Below are positions 7,507-13,686 of a stretch of 14,494 nucleotides of DNA, one piece after another. Position 1 is the first letter of the stretch. Every line of letters starts with the position of its first letter. Both the position numbers and the translations under genes were made by a program. This DNA is from Alphaproteobacteria bacterium (GTDB lineage Bacteria > Pseudomonadota > Alphaproteobacteria > UBA828): contig JABJCZ010000308.1 of assembly GCA_018668475.1 (NCBI GenBank), forward strand, positions 1 to 14,494, written 5' to 3'. The notes beneath the pieces are model-generated. The model was not told the DNA's origin. It saw nothing but the letters and a program-made list of their open reading frames with translations, and did no database searches.

Positions 7507-7947
7507 ATGGCGCTGCATCTTCTCAAGATTGCCGTGGGTATCGAGCATGTCGAACACCTGCAGCAGGTTCAGGCAGCTCGGCTTGAGCGCCACGGTCGCA
7601 TTATCCATGTCACCCGGTTTGGGCCACGCCGCGCCGATGAAGTGACGGATGGTGGCTCACTTTACTGGATCGTCAAGCGGCAGATCAGAGTGCGTCAGCG
7701 GATCCTCGCAATTGAGTCTGTTCAGGTCGGTGATGCCGGCAAGGCGGGTGACGTCACGGTCAAGAAAACTGCTTTGGTGCTGGACCCTGAACTGGTGCGC
7801 ACTGTGCCTGTGCCGCGCAGGCCACATCAGGGGTGGCGCTATTTCGAGGACAACGATGCGCCGGCGGACCTGGCGGGTAGCGGAGCCGGGGAAGAGGCCT
7901 TTCCGCCAGAGCTATCGGCCGAATTGAGATTGCTCGGGTTGCTGTGA
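7507..7947 (+). CDS. DUF1489 family protein
   Basis: 146-residue protein matching the DUF1489 pattern from end to end. It has LHLLKIAVGIEHVEHLQQ at the N terminus, HVTRFGPRRADEV, GGSLYWIVKRQIRVRQRIL, then PRRPHQGWRYFEDNDAPADL, closing with PPELSAELRLLGLL. No signal peptide, membrane segment or catalytic triad is visible; the conserved W, Y and R residues suggest a small soluble domain. The family has no assigned function that I know of and is typical of Alphaproteobacteria, so it is useful mainly as a taxonomic marker. It starts 17 bases after the TGA ending the liuC tail frame and has no strong ribosome binding site, so it may be read from the liuB-liuC transcript. A link to leucine metabolism is not implied. 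Confidence 0.85.
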   Translation: MALHLLKIAVGIEHVEHLQQVQAARLERHGRIIHVTRFGPRRADEVTDGGSLYWIVKRQIRVRQRILAIESVQVGDAGKAGDVTVKKTALVLDPELVRTVPVPRRPHQGWRYFEDNDAPADLAGSGAGEEAFPPELSAELRLLGLL

Positions 7948-8023
7948 GCGAAAATTGATGTTCGCAATAATCGCGAGGGTGGTGGTAAAATATCGGAAAT
8001 CAATAACTTTGGGGGCAAGGACT

Positions 8024-8653
8024 ATGGCTGACAAATGGATTATCCGCGGCGACTACTTCGAGACCTGCAACTGCGACTATTTGTGCCCCTGTATCTATAC
8101 GAACATGACGGCCGAGCCGACCTATCACACCTGCAAAGCGGCAATCGCCCTGCGTATCAATGAAGGAAATTTCGGCGGTACGTCACTGGACGGCGTGGCG
8201 TTTGTCGTGATGGCCATGGTTGACGGGCCCATGGCCGACGGAAACTGGACCGTGGGTCTGATCATCGACGAGGGCGCCAGTGATGAACAGGTCGCCGCCA
8301 TTGGCGCGATCTGTTCGGGCGACGCAGGCGGGCCGATGGAAGTGGCGTCGGCGCTGGTTGGTAATTTTGCAGGCATCGAACGCGCGGCTATCCAAATCGA
8401 CGAACGCAAAATGGGGTTCACCCTGAAGGCGGGAAGTTTCCTCGACAACGGTGCTGACGCGGTGGTGGCGGCCTTTGACCCCGACCAGCCGCTTTACATC
8501 GACAACACGGCGCACCCGGCTTCCAAACGTTTGGCGTTGGCGCGTGCGACCCATACCAAAATGAACGTCTTCGGGATTGAAATGGACAATCCTGACGGCG
8601 GTAACAACGGCCACTATGCGCCGTTTGTATGGCAGGGCGAGGCCGCCGCCTGA
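8024..8653 (+). CDS. DUF1326 family Cys-rich protein
   Basis: 209-residue soluble protein whose N terminus has the DUF1326 signature ETCNCDYLCPCIY (Cys15, 17, 21, 23). Cys37 follows in THTC-like spacing (YHTC) and Cys97 lies further in. The C-x-C-x3-C-x-C cluster is a plausible metal or redox site. The rest is beta-rich with many small residues (GVAFVVMAMVDG, NVFGIEMDNPDGG) and has no membrane segment or secretion signal. Start taken at the ATG at 8024 (MADKWIIRGD), with AAGGA just upstream; an in-frame ATG at 7955 would add 23 residues foreign to the family. The DUF2182 membrane protein starts 36 bases downstream. DUF1326 and DUF2182 proteins commonly travel together, which suggests one process. 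Function is not established; metal handling is an inference. Confidence 0.85.
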   Translation: MADKWIIRGDYFETCNCDYLCPCIYTNMTAEPTYHTCKAAIALRINEGNFGGTSLDGVAFVVMAMVDGPMADGNWTVGLIIDEGASDEQVAAIGAICSGDAGGPMEVASALVGNFAGIERAAIQIDERKMGFTLKAGSFLDNGADAVVAAFDPDQPLYIDNTAHPASKRLALARATHTKMNVFGIEMDNPDGGNNGHYAPFVWQGEAAA

Positions 8654-8689
8654 TCAGGTTTTTCAGGCCGTTTTGCGAGTTGCCATTTG

Positions 8690-9463
8690 ATGCCGTCTGC
8701 CACGACTACCCTTAAGGACACGATCCGCCGTGATCGGTGGTTCATACTCGTCGGTATCGTTCTGTCGGTGGCGCTCGCGTGGGCGTACCTTATCGATATG
8801 GCGCTCGGTATGTCGGGCACCACCATGATGATGGCGGCGGCTACTCCGTGGGCCGTCGGCACGGTTGTGTCCATGATCATCATGTGGGCGGTCATGATGG
8901 TTGGCATGATGCTGCCCAGCGCTTCGCCCATGATTCTGATTTACGCGAAAGTCGTGCGTCGCAAGCGCGAGCTTGGCCGGGTGACCGCGCCGACGTCAAT
9001 ATTTGTGCTGGGGTACGTGGTTGTCTGGACGGTTTTCAGCATCGCTGCCGGATTGGTGCAATCCGCCCTGCAGGATGTTGCGTTGTTGTCTCCCATGCTC
9101 GTCTCGACCAGTGGGTACCTGGGAGGAGGGCTTTTTGTCCTCGCCGGACTGTATCAGCTGACGCCTTTGAAAAATGCCTGTTTGCGACATTGTCGCTCGC
9201 CGATGGATTTCGTGCTCAATCATTGGCGGGAGGGGCGGCGCGGTGCGTTCTTCATGGGACTTGAGCATGGCGCCTGGTGCGCCGGATGCTGCTGGGCGGT
9301 CATGGTGCTGCTGTTTGTGCTGGGGGTTATGAATCTTGCCTGGGTTGCGGCGTTGACGGTTCTGGTGTTGGTCGAGAAAGTTATCCCCGGAGGTGAATGG
9401 GTGGCACGCGGTGGCGGCATCGCCATGCTGGGAATCGGCATCTATTTGCTGGTGGTTACCTGA
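8690..9463 (+). CDS. DUF2182 predicted metal-binding multipass membrane protein
   Basis: 257-residue inner-membrane protein with about six or seven hydrophobic segments (roughly residues 17-36, 57-78, 103-125, 141-158, 199-215, 217-229, 241-256). Family signatures: MLPSASPMILIYAKVVRR, LTPLKNACLRHCRSP and GLEHGAWCAGCCWAVM. Possible ligands are Cys164, His167, Cys168, His193, Cys197, Cys200 and Cys201, plus Met-rich stretches (MSGTTMMM; MIIMWAVMMVGMMLP). Such residues suit a soft metal such as copper, but no metal has been shown for this sequence. Start is the ATG at 8690; a TTG at 8687 is in frame. It sits just after the DUF1326 gene on the same strand, so the two are likely one operon. The membrane topology call is firm, the biochemical role is not. 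Confidence 0.87.
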   Translation: MPSATTTLKDTIRRDRWFILVGIVLSVALAWAYLIDMALGMSGTTMMMAAATPWAVGTVVSMIIMWAVMMVGMMLPSASPMILIYAKVVRRKRELGRVTAPTSIFVLGYVVVWTVFSIAAGLVQSALQDVALLSPMLVSTSGYLGGGLFVLAGLYQLTPLKNACLRHCRSPMDFVLNHWREGRRGAFFMGLEHGAWCAGCCWAVMVLLFVLGVMNLAWVAALTVLVLVEKVIPGGEWVARGGGIAMLGIGIYLLVVT

Positions 9464-9516
9464 CCGACCGTCAACACCTGCACTTGGCCCGTCCCCATGT
9501 GTTGATTGATCAGGGG

Positions 9517-9522
9517 TATAAT
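9517..9522 (+). promoter_or_regulatory. Possible -10 box (TATAAT) ahead of the nucleoside hydrolase gene
   Basis: A perfect TATAAT lies 34 bases before the ATG at 9557 in a 93-base gap; initiation near 9529 would leave a leader of about 28 bases. The best -35-like match, TTGATT at 9502-9507, is only 9 bases away, too close for a standard sigma-70 promoter, and nothing clear stands at 16-18 bases. It is therefore only a candidate. Confidence 0.3.
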
Positions 9523-9556
9523 CGGGCTGGATTTGAGCGGAGAGAGGACGATACCC

Positions 9557-10516
9557 ATGCCACCCATCGCACCACGTCCGTTGATTATCGATTGTGACCC
9601 CGGTCAGGATGATGCCGTTGCCTTGCTTCTGGCGATGGCCTCGCCGGAAGAGTTCAATCTGTTGGGGGTGACAGCGGTGGCTGGAAACGTGCCACTGAAT
9701 CTGACCGAGGCAAATGCCCGCCGTATCGGTGAACTTGCGGGGCGCCTCGATGTGCCGGTCTATGCAGGTTGCCCGCGACCAATGGTGAACGAGCCGGTAA
9801 CGGCAGAGTTTATTCACGGTGAGACCGGAATAAACGGGGCTGATCTGCCGGCGCCAATTCGGGCCATAGAGCCACGTCATGCTGTGGAGTGGCTGATCGC
9901 GACTTTACGGCAAGCCGATGAACCGATCACGTTGGCGACGCTTGGTCCGGTCACCAATATCGGCACCGCGCTCGTCATGGCACCTGATATTGCTGACAAC
10001 ATTCGCGAGATTGTATCAATGGGCGGTGCCAGCGATCTCGGCAACGTAACGGCGGCGGCGGAATTCAATTACTACGTTGATCCCCATGCTGCCCATGTGA
10101 TGTTCTCCGCCGGCATTAAGCTGACCATGATCGGGCTGAACCTGACCCATCAGGCTTTGGCGACGCCACAACGGATCAACACGATCCGCGACGTCGATAC
10201 ACCGGCGGCACGCTCGGTTGTTGGCATGCTTGAGTTTTATTCAGCCCAGAATATTTCAAATTACGAGCATGTTGGGGCGCCGTTGCACGACCCCTGCGTT
10301 ATTGCCTATCTGATGCGGCCAGAGATGTTTGAGGTGCAGGACATGCGCGTCGATATCGAAATTTCGAGCCCATTGACCATGGGCCGAAGCGTCTGCGACA
10401 TCCATGGGAGGAGCGGCCTGAGCCCGAATGCAACCGTTGTGACAAAGATCGATTCGGATCAGTTTTTCGATCTGATCGCAGCTCGTCTGGCTCGGTTACC
10501 AATGAAAATGGACTAA
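9557..10516 (+). CDS. Inosine-uridine preferring type nucleoside hydrolase
   Basis: 319-residue N-ribosyl hydrolase that splits ribonucleosides into base and ribose for salvage, acting in the cytosol. It has the calcium-binding N-terminal signature IIDCDPGQDDAVALLLAM (Asp12, Asp14, Asp18, Asp19), ATLGPVTNIGTAL, the MGGAS and AAAEFNYYVDPHAA segments, and the C-terminal active-site HD pair in GAPLHDPCVIAYL. AGAGAGGA stands about 8 bases before the ATG at 9557. An upstream in-frame TTG at 9506 would add 17 unlikely residues. Substrate specificity (pyrimidine, purine or mixed) cannot be read from these motifs. It is 93 bases downstream of the DUF2182 gene and is probably an independent unit. An imperfect tandem repeat begins 3 bases after its stop codon. 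Confidence 0.92.
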   Translation: MPPIAPRPLIIDCDPGQDDAVALLLAMASPEEFNLLGVTAVAGNVPLNLTEANARRIGELAGRLDVPVYAGCPRPMVNEPVTAEFIHGETGINGADLPAPIRAIEPRHAVEWLIATLRQADEPITLATLGPVTNIGTALVMAPDIADNIREIVSMGGASDLGNVTAAAEFNYYVDPHAAHVMFSAGIKLTMIGLNLTHQALATPQRINTIRDVDTPAARSVVGMLEFYSAQNISNYEHVGAPLHDPCVIAYLMRPEMFEVQDMRVDIEISSPLTMGRSVCDIHGRSGLSPNATVVTKIDSDQFFDLIAARLARLPMKMD

Positions 10517-10518
10517 AC

Positions 10519-10581
10519 GGAAATTGGATGTTAACTATTTTTCAGACTATGGAAATTGGATGTTAACTATTTTCGGACCAT
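10519..10581. repeat. Imperfect tandem duplication, 32 + 31 bp
   Basis: Unit 1 (10519-10550) and unit 2 (10551-10581) share their first 23 bases exactly, including GGATGTTAACTATTTT. They then match at 6 of 8 positions (CAGACTAT against CGGACCAT) after one T is lost. Each unit holds GTTAAC and TTAACTAT. The period of about 32 bp is close to three helical turns. It lies between the nucleoside hydrolase stop and the small gene at 10717. A weak third match to the front of the unit (GAAAATGGA) overlaps the stop codon region at 10504-10512. Confidence 0.85.
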
Positions 10582-10597
10582 TGTTCTGATTGCTGTG

Positions 10598-10629
10598 CCC
10601 GCCCTGCGACGTAATTGTTGCGCGGCGGG
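10598..10629 (+). promoter_or_regulatory. Strong hairpin in the leader of the small-protein/VWA/J-domain genes
   Basis: CCCGCC (10598-10603) pairs with GGCGGG (10624-10629), and TGCGAC (10605-10610) pairs with GTTGCG (10617-10622) allowing two G-T pairs. A single C-C mismatch separates the two helices and the loop is GTAATT. No T-run follows, so it is not a standard terminator. An alternative pairing, GTGCC (10595-10599) with GGCAC (10640-10644), is possible. It may be an RNA leader structure or a protein-binding dyad. No known riboswitch class is recognised. Confidence 0.4.
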
Positions 10630-10716
10630 TGGAATCTGTGGCACGACACTGACGTGTTGGTGGAATTGGCGATCGCCTGGGAGGGCGATTGTTGACTGAT
10701 GAAGGCGCTTTTCGAG

Positions 10717-11037
10717 ATGAGTGATTCCGTATTCGAAGTCATGACGCTGAAGGACGGGCGCTGGTTGATCGAGCAGCGTCACAAGGAAAGGGAGGCAGCC
10801 ATTGCGGACGCCAATGGCCTCTGCGCGACCCGGGCATACAAAGGCGTCAAGGTTGTGCGAGAGATGTTTGACCAGAAGGCCAACCTCTTTAAGGAATCAA
10901 CTGTTTACGAACTGCCGTCAGCCAACAACACCGCACCCAAGGCGCTGGCTCCTGACCCCCGCCCCCGGGCGGCTCGTGCGAAGCCGGCCGCGAAAAAGGG
11001 CGGAAAACGCGGCCTGTTCGATTTTCTGAAAAACTAA
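10717..11037 (+). CDS. Small protein of unknown function with a basic Ala/Pro/Lys tail
   Basis: 106 residues from the ATG at 10717 (MSDSVFEVMTLKDGRW). Residues about 1-65 form a compact, charged domain with the pattern of small domains that follow an 'LKDGRW' strand (GRWLIEQRHKEREAAIADAN, YKGVKVVREMFDQKANLFKE). Residues about 70-98 are a disordered basic linker rich in A, P, K and R, ending in GLFDFLKN, a hydrophobic tip that might dock a partner. There is no signal peptide or membrane segment. An ATG at 10699 would add six residues. GAAGG at 10701-10705 favours 10717, while GGGAGGG at 10679-10685 could serve 10699. The VWA-domain gene follows after 75 bases on the same strand. I do not recognise a named family, and the function is unknown. 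Confidence 0.75.
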   Translation: MSDSVFEVMTLKDGRWLIEQRHKEREAAIADANGLCATRAYKGVKVVREMFDQKANLFKESTVYELPSANNTAPKALAPDPRPRAARAKPAAKKGGKRGLFDFLKN

Positions 11038-11112
11038 TTCGGCGCCATTTTGCAATTGGCCGGTTGACCGGCTGGTGCGTGGCTCGCCAAGATGCGAGGT
11101 GGATAGACCCGC

Positions 11113-11826
11113 ATGAGCAAATCCGAAAACAAACCACTTGCATCGGGCCGTGGCCCCAATTCCGCCGTGGATGCGTTCTTGCGGCAAGTCGCCGTAACGC
11201 CGGCTCCCGGCAAATCGGGCGGTCGCGGGCGGTTAATTTTCTCCATGGACGCGACCGCAAGCCGCGAGCCGACCTGGGATCAAGCGTGTCAGCTGCAGGG
11301 TGAGATGTTTGATGCTGCGGACCAAACTGGCGGGATAGCGGTGCAACTTGCCTATTACCGGGGCTTTCGCGAGTTTCACGTATCGCCGTGGGTGCGCAAC
11401 TCTCAGGCTTTGGTCGGTGAAATGACCAACGTCGTATGTCGCGGAGGGCACACGCAAATAGGCAAGATATTGCGGCACACGCTGACGGAGGCGCGTGCTG
11501 ACCCCGTTGCGGCGCTGGTATTTGTCGGTGACAGCGTCGAAGAAAATCCGGACCAGCTCTGTGAGTTGGCTGGGGAGTTGGGATTATTAGGCGTCAGGGC
11601 TTTTATGTTCCTGGAAGGCGCCGATCCGGCGGCTACGGCAACATTCAAGGAGATTGCTCGCCTGACCGGCGGTGCCAGCGTGCCTTTTGATACCTCCAGT
11701 GCTGACCAGTTGCGGGCTTTGTTGGGGGCGGTAGCGGCCTATGCTGCCGGTGGCCGCGCCGCGCTGGAACAATATGGTCGCGGCAAGCCCGACGTCGTGA
11801 TGCGCCTGACACATCAACTGAAATAG
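11113..11826 (+). CDS. VWA-domain (MIDAS-type) protein of unknown function
   Basis: 237-residue soluble protein with one von Willebrand factor A-like domain (about residues 38-215). A full metal-ion adhesion set is visible: Asp46-x-Thr48-x-Ser50 after the first strand (RLIFSMDATAS), Thr114 in RGGHTQIGK, and Asp140 in ALVFVGDSVEENPD. The first motif has Thr where DxSxS has Ser. The N-terminal 37 residues are polar and probably flexible. There is no secretion signal, so it should act in the cytosol, perhaps as an adaptor recruiting a partner through its metal site. A GAGGTGGA-like ribosome binding site precedes the ATG. The next gene, 65 bases on, encodes a membrane J-domain protein, and the pair suggests an assembly or chaperone-linked task. 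I do not know an experimental function. Confidence 0.82.
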   Translation: MSKSENKPLASGRGPNSAVDAFLRQVAVTPAPGKSGGRGRLIFSMDATASREPTWDQACQLQGEMFDAADQTGGIAVQLAYYRGFREFHVSPWVRNSQALVGEMTNVVCRGGHTQIGKILRHTLTEARADPVAALVFVGDSVEENPDQLCELAGELGLLGVRAFMFLEGADPAATATFKEIARLTGGASVPFDTSSADQLRALLGAVAAYAAGGRAALEQYGRGKPDVVMRLTHQLK

Positions 11827-11891
11827 ATTCTTTTTTGTATGGATGCCGCTGGTTGGGTTGAACTATGCGGATGAAGGGCAATATCTGACAA

Positions 11892-12623
11892 ATGATTCAA
11901 TATCTTCTGCTTGGCGTGCTGCTGCTAACCGCCGTCATATTCCTTAGCCGGTGGTTTGCGTCTGCACAATCGTCAACGTTTGCCCGGATGGTCAAATGGG
12001 TCTTCGTGCTGGTGTGTGCTGCCCTGACGGTCTATCTCGCGGTTACCGGTCGCGCCCTGTTTGCCATTTTGCCGTTGGCGCTCTCGTTATTGCCGGCCCT
12101 GCTGTCGTCAAGAAATCGTCCGGGTGCTGGGCCCAGCGCGGGAGGGGGCAACGTATCGAGTATCGATACGCCGTATCTGCATATGTCGCTTGATCACGAT
12201 TCCGGCGCGATGAACGGTTCAGTTATTCAGGGAGCCTACGCGGGTCGCGAATTGGCGGGCATGTCGCAGGACGAAGTAATGGACCTTTATGCGACTTGCC
12301 TCTCGGATGACTCCGAAAGTGCTCGAATACTGGAGACGTACCTTGATCGGGCCTATGGGCCGGGGTGGCGGCAGGACTACGGGCACTCAGGAGACTCCGA
12401 TGGTACTGCTGCGGACGGTGAGGCACGCAACTCCGGTTCTCAGCGATACGCTATGGGCCGCGATCAAGCCTATGAAGTTCTTGGCCTCGAGCCTGGGGCG
12501 AGCGACGAAGAGATTCGTCAGGCTCATCGCGATTTGCTCAAGAAACTGCATCCGGATCACGGTGGTTCCGAGTATCTGTCTGCCCAGATCAACCAAGCAA
12601 AAGACGTGTTGATGCAGCGTTGA
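11892..12623 (+). CDS. Membrane-anchored J-domain protein (C-terminal DnaJ domain)
   Basis: 243 residues with three parts. Residues 3-19, 34-52 and 55-73 are hydrophobic and probably membrane-spanning. A middle domain (about 91-163) carries TPYLHMSLDHDSGAMNGSV, GAYAGRELAGMSQDEVMDLY and ARILETYLDRAYGPGWR. A polar linker leads to a C-terminal J domain (191-243) with AYEVLGLEPGASDEEIR and the Hsp70-activating HPD at 220-222. The J domain ends straight after its third helix, as in Pam18/Tim14-like proteins, so it should stimulate DnaK at the inner membrane rather than hold clients as full DnaJ does. The ATG is preceded by GAAGGG at a rather long distance. It follows the VWA gene by 65 bases. The client is unknown. 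Confidence 0.85.
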   Translation: MIQYLLLGVLLLTAVIFLSRWFASAQSSTFARMVKWVFVLVCAALTVYLAVTGRALFAILPLALSLLPALLSSRNRPGAGPSAGGGNVSSIDTPYLHMSLDHDSGAMNGSVIQGAYAGRELAGMSQDEVMDLYATCLSDDSESARILETYLDRAYGPGWRQDYGHSGDSDGTAADGEARNSGSQRYAMGRDQAYEVLGLEPGASDEEIRQAHRDLLKKLHPDHGGSEYLSAQINQAKDVLMQR

Positions 12624-12683
12624 TGGCTGGAGCCTTGAAGCCAGGGTTGCCGGCCCCTGCGGGACATGGCAAACAGATGCCAG

Positions 12684-12705
12684 TCCACGTTCGGCGAACG
12701 TTGGA
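12684..12705. promoter_or_regulatory. Bulged inverted repeat upstream of galU
   Basis: TCCACGTTC (12684-12692) and GAACG-T-TGGA (12696-12705) pair over nine positions with one bulged T, closing on GGC. It lies in the 115-base gap between the J-domain gene and galU, about 35 bases before the start, and has no T-run. It could be an operator or a leader hairpin. No -10/-35 pair is convincing in the gap, so whether galU has its own promoter is unresolved. Confidence 0.3.
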
Positions 12706-12738
12706 AGCCTTCGCAATTGCTGACTGGAATGTTTGATC

Positions 12739-13617
12739 ATGATGCGCCCTGTAAAAAAGGCCGTGTTTCCGGTGGGGGGCATGGGAACCCGGTTTTTGCC
12801 GGCGACCAAAGCGCTTCCCAAAGAAATGCTGCCCATCGTCGATAAACCCTTGATCCAGTATGCGGTCGAAGAGGCGCGCGATGCGGGCATTGAAGAGTTC
12901 ATTTTTGTGACAGGCCGGGGTAAATCGGCCATTGAAGACCACTTCGACTTTTCTCATGAACTCAATGCATTGTTGGTCGAGAATCATAAGTTAGATGAGC
13001 TCGAATCGATCGCTGCGTTGCTGCCGCCTGCCGGCGCTATTTCTTATACCCGGCAACAGGAGCCCCTGGGTCTCGGTCACGCGGTCTGGTGCGCACGGCA
13101 TCTGGTGGCGGATGAGCCCTTTGCGGTCATGCTTCCCGACGAACTGTTTCTCTCCGATACGCCATGTCTCAAGCAGTTGATGGACGTATACGACGACAAG
13201 GGTGGCTGTGTGTTTGGGCTGGGCGAAGTCAGCCCGGAGCAGACAACGCGATACGGCATTGTTGATCCGGCCGAAGACGATGGCCGCCTTGTGCGGATCA
13301 AGGGCATGGTGGAGAAGCCGAAGCCAGCGGACGCACCATCCAATCTCTCGATCATTGGCCGGTACATATTGCAGCCGGGCGTGTTCAATTATCTCGGGAG
13401 GCAGAAGCGTACGGTTGGTGGCGAAATCCAGCTGACGGATTCGATGGCGGAACTGCTGGGTCAGGAGCCGTTCCATGGTATCAGATATGAAGGTCGCCGC
13501 TTCGACTGCGGCAGCAAGGGTGGTTTTCTCAAGGCCAACATTGCATCTGGTCTTGAGCGCGCCGAGCTGCGTGATGAGTTGCGGGAATTCCTGAAGGATC
13601 CTGACAGGGCGAGCTGA
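12739..13617 (+). CDS. galU: UTP--glucose-1-phosphate uridylyltransferase
   Basis: About 292 residues, normal for GalU. It makes UDP-glucose from UTP and glucose-1-phosphate. The nucleotide-binding signature is GGMGTRFLPATKALPKEMLP, followed by DKPLIQYAVEEA, then FVTGRGKSAIEDHFD, QQEPLGLGHAV, AVMLPDELF, the sugar-binding GMVEKPKPADAPSNLSIIGRY, GGEIQLTDSM and the closing RRFDCGSKGGFLKANI. The start is ATG 12739 or the adjacent ATG 12742 (MRPVKKAVFP, closer to the family norm); the ribosome binding site is weak, and a TTG at 12733 is also in frame. The UDP-glucose dehydrogenase gene follows after 69 bases, so the two likely form an operon feeding UDP-glucose to UDP-glucuronate for surface polysaccharide. 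The family is conserved and the call is firm. Confidence 0.96.
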   Translation: MMRPVKKAVFPVGGMGTRFLPATKALPKEMLPIVDKPLIQYAVEEARDAGIEEFIFVTGRGKSAIEDHFDFSHELNALLVENHKLDELESIAALLPPAGAISYTRQQEPLGLGHAVWCARHLVADEPFAVMLPDELFLSDTPCLKQLMDVYDDKGGCVFGLGEVSPEQTTRYGIVDPAEDDGRLVRIKGMVEKPKPADAPSNLSIIGRYILQPGVFNYLGRQKRTVGGEIQLTDSMAELLGQEPFHGIRYEGRRFDCGSKGGFLKANIASGLERAELRDELREFLKDPDRAS

Positions 13618-13686
13618 CCCGGAGACATTGGGCAAACGTATTTCGCCTTTTGTGAGACGAAATAATACAGGGCGAGGAGACGGAAC

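Noticed and set aside
8996..9880. A 294-codon open frame on the minus strand
   Set aside because: It lies antisense across the well-supported DUF2182 and nucleoside hydrolase genes, is rich in His, Gln and Pro, and shows no family motif. It is a frame shadow of GC-rich coding DNA.
10668..10677. GCGATCGC core resembling the cyanobacterial HIP1 repeat
   Set aside because: Only one copy was noticed, and the protein families point to Alphaproteobacteria; treated as an incidental palindrome.
11059..11072. GCCGG-TTGA-CCGGC hairpin between the small gene and the VWA gene
   Set aside because: The stem is only 5 bp and no T-run follows, so it is probably incidental in GC-rich sequence or at most a minor mRNA structure.
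11827..11840. Run of six T residues after the VWA gene stop, as a possible terminator
   Set aside because: No stem precedes it; the T-run alone is not enough.
13640..13663. ATTTCG / CGAAAT inverted repeat between galU and the UDP-glucose dehydrogenase gene
   Set aside because: A 6-bp AT-rich stem with a 12-base loop is weak and has no T-run; it is not evidence of a terminator splitting the pair.
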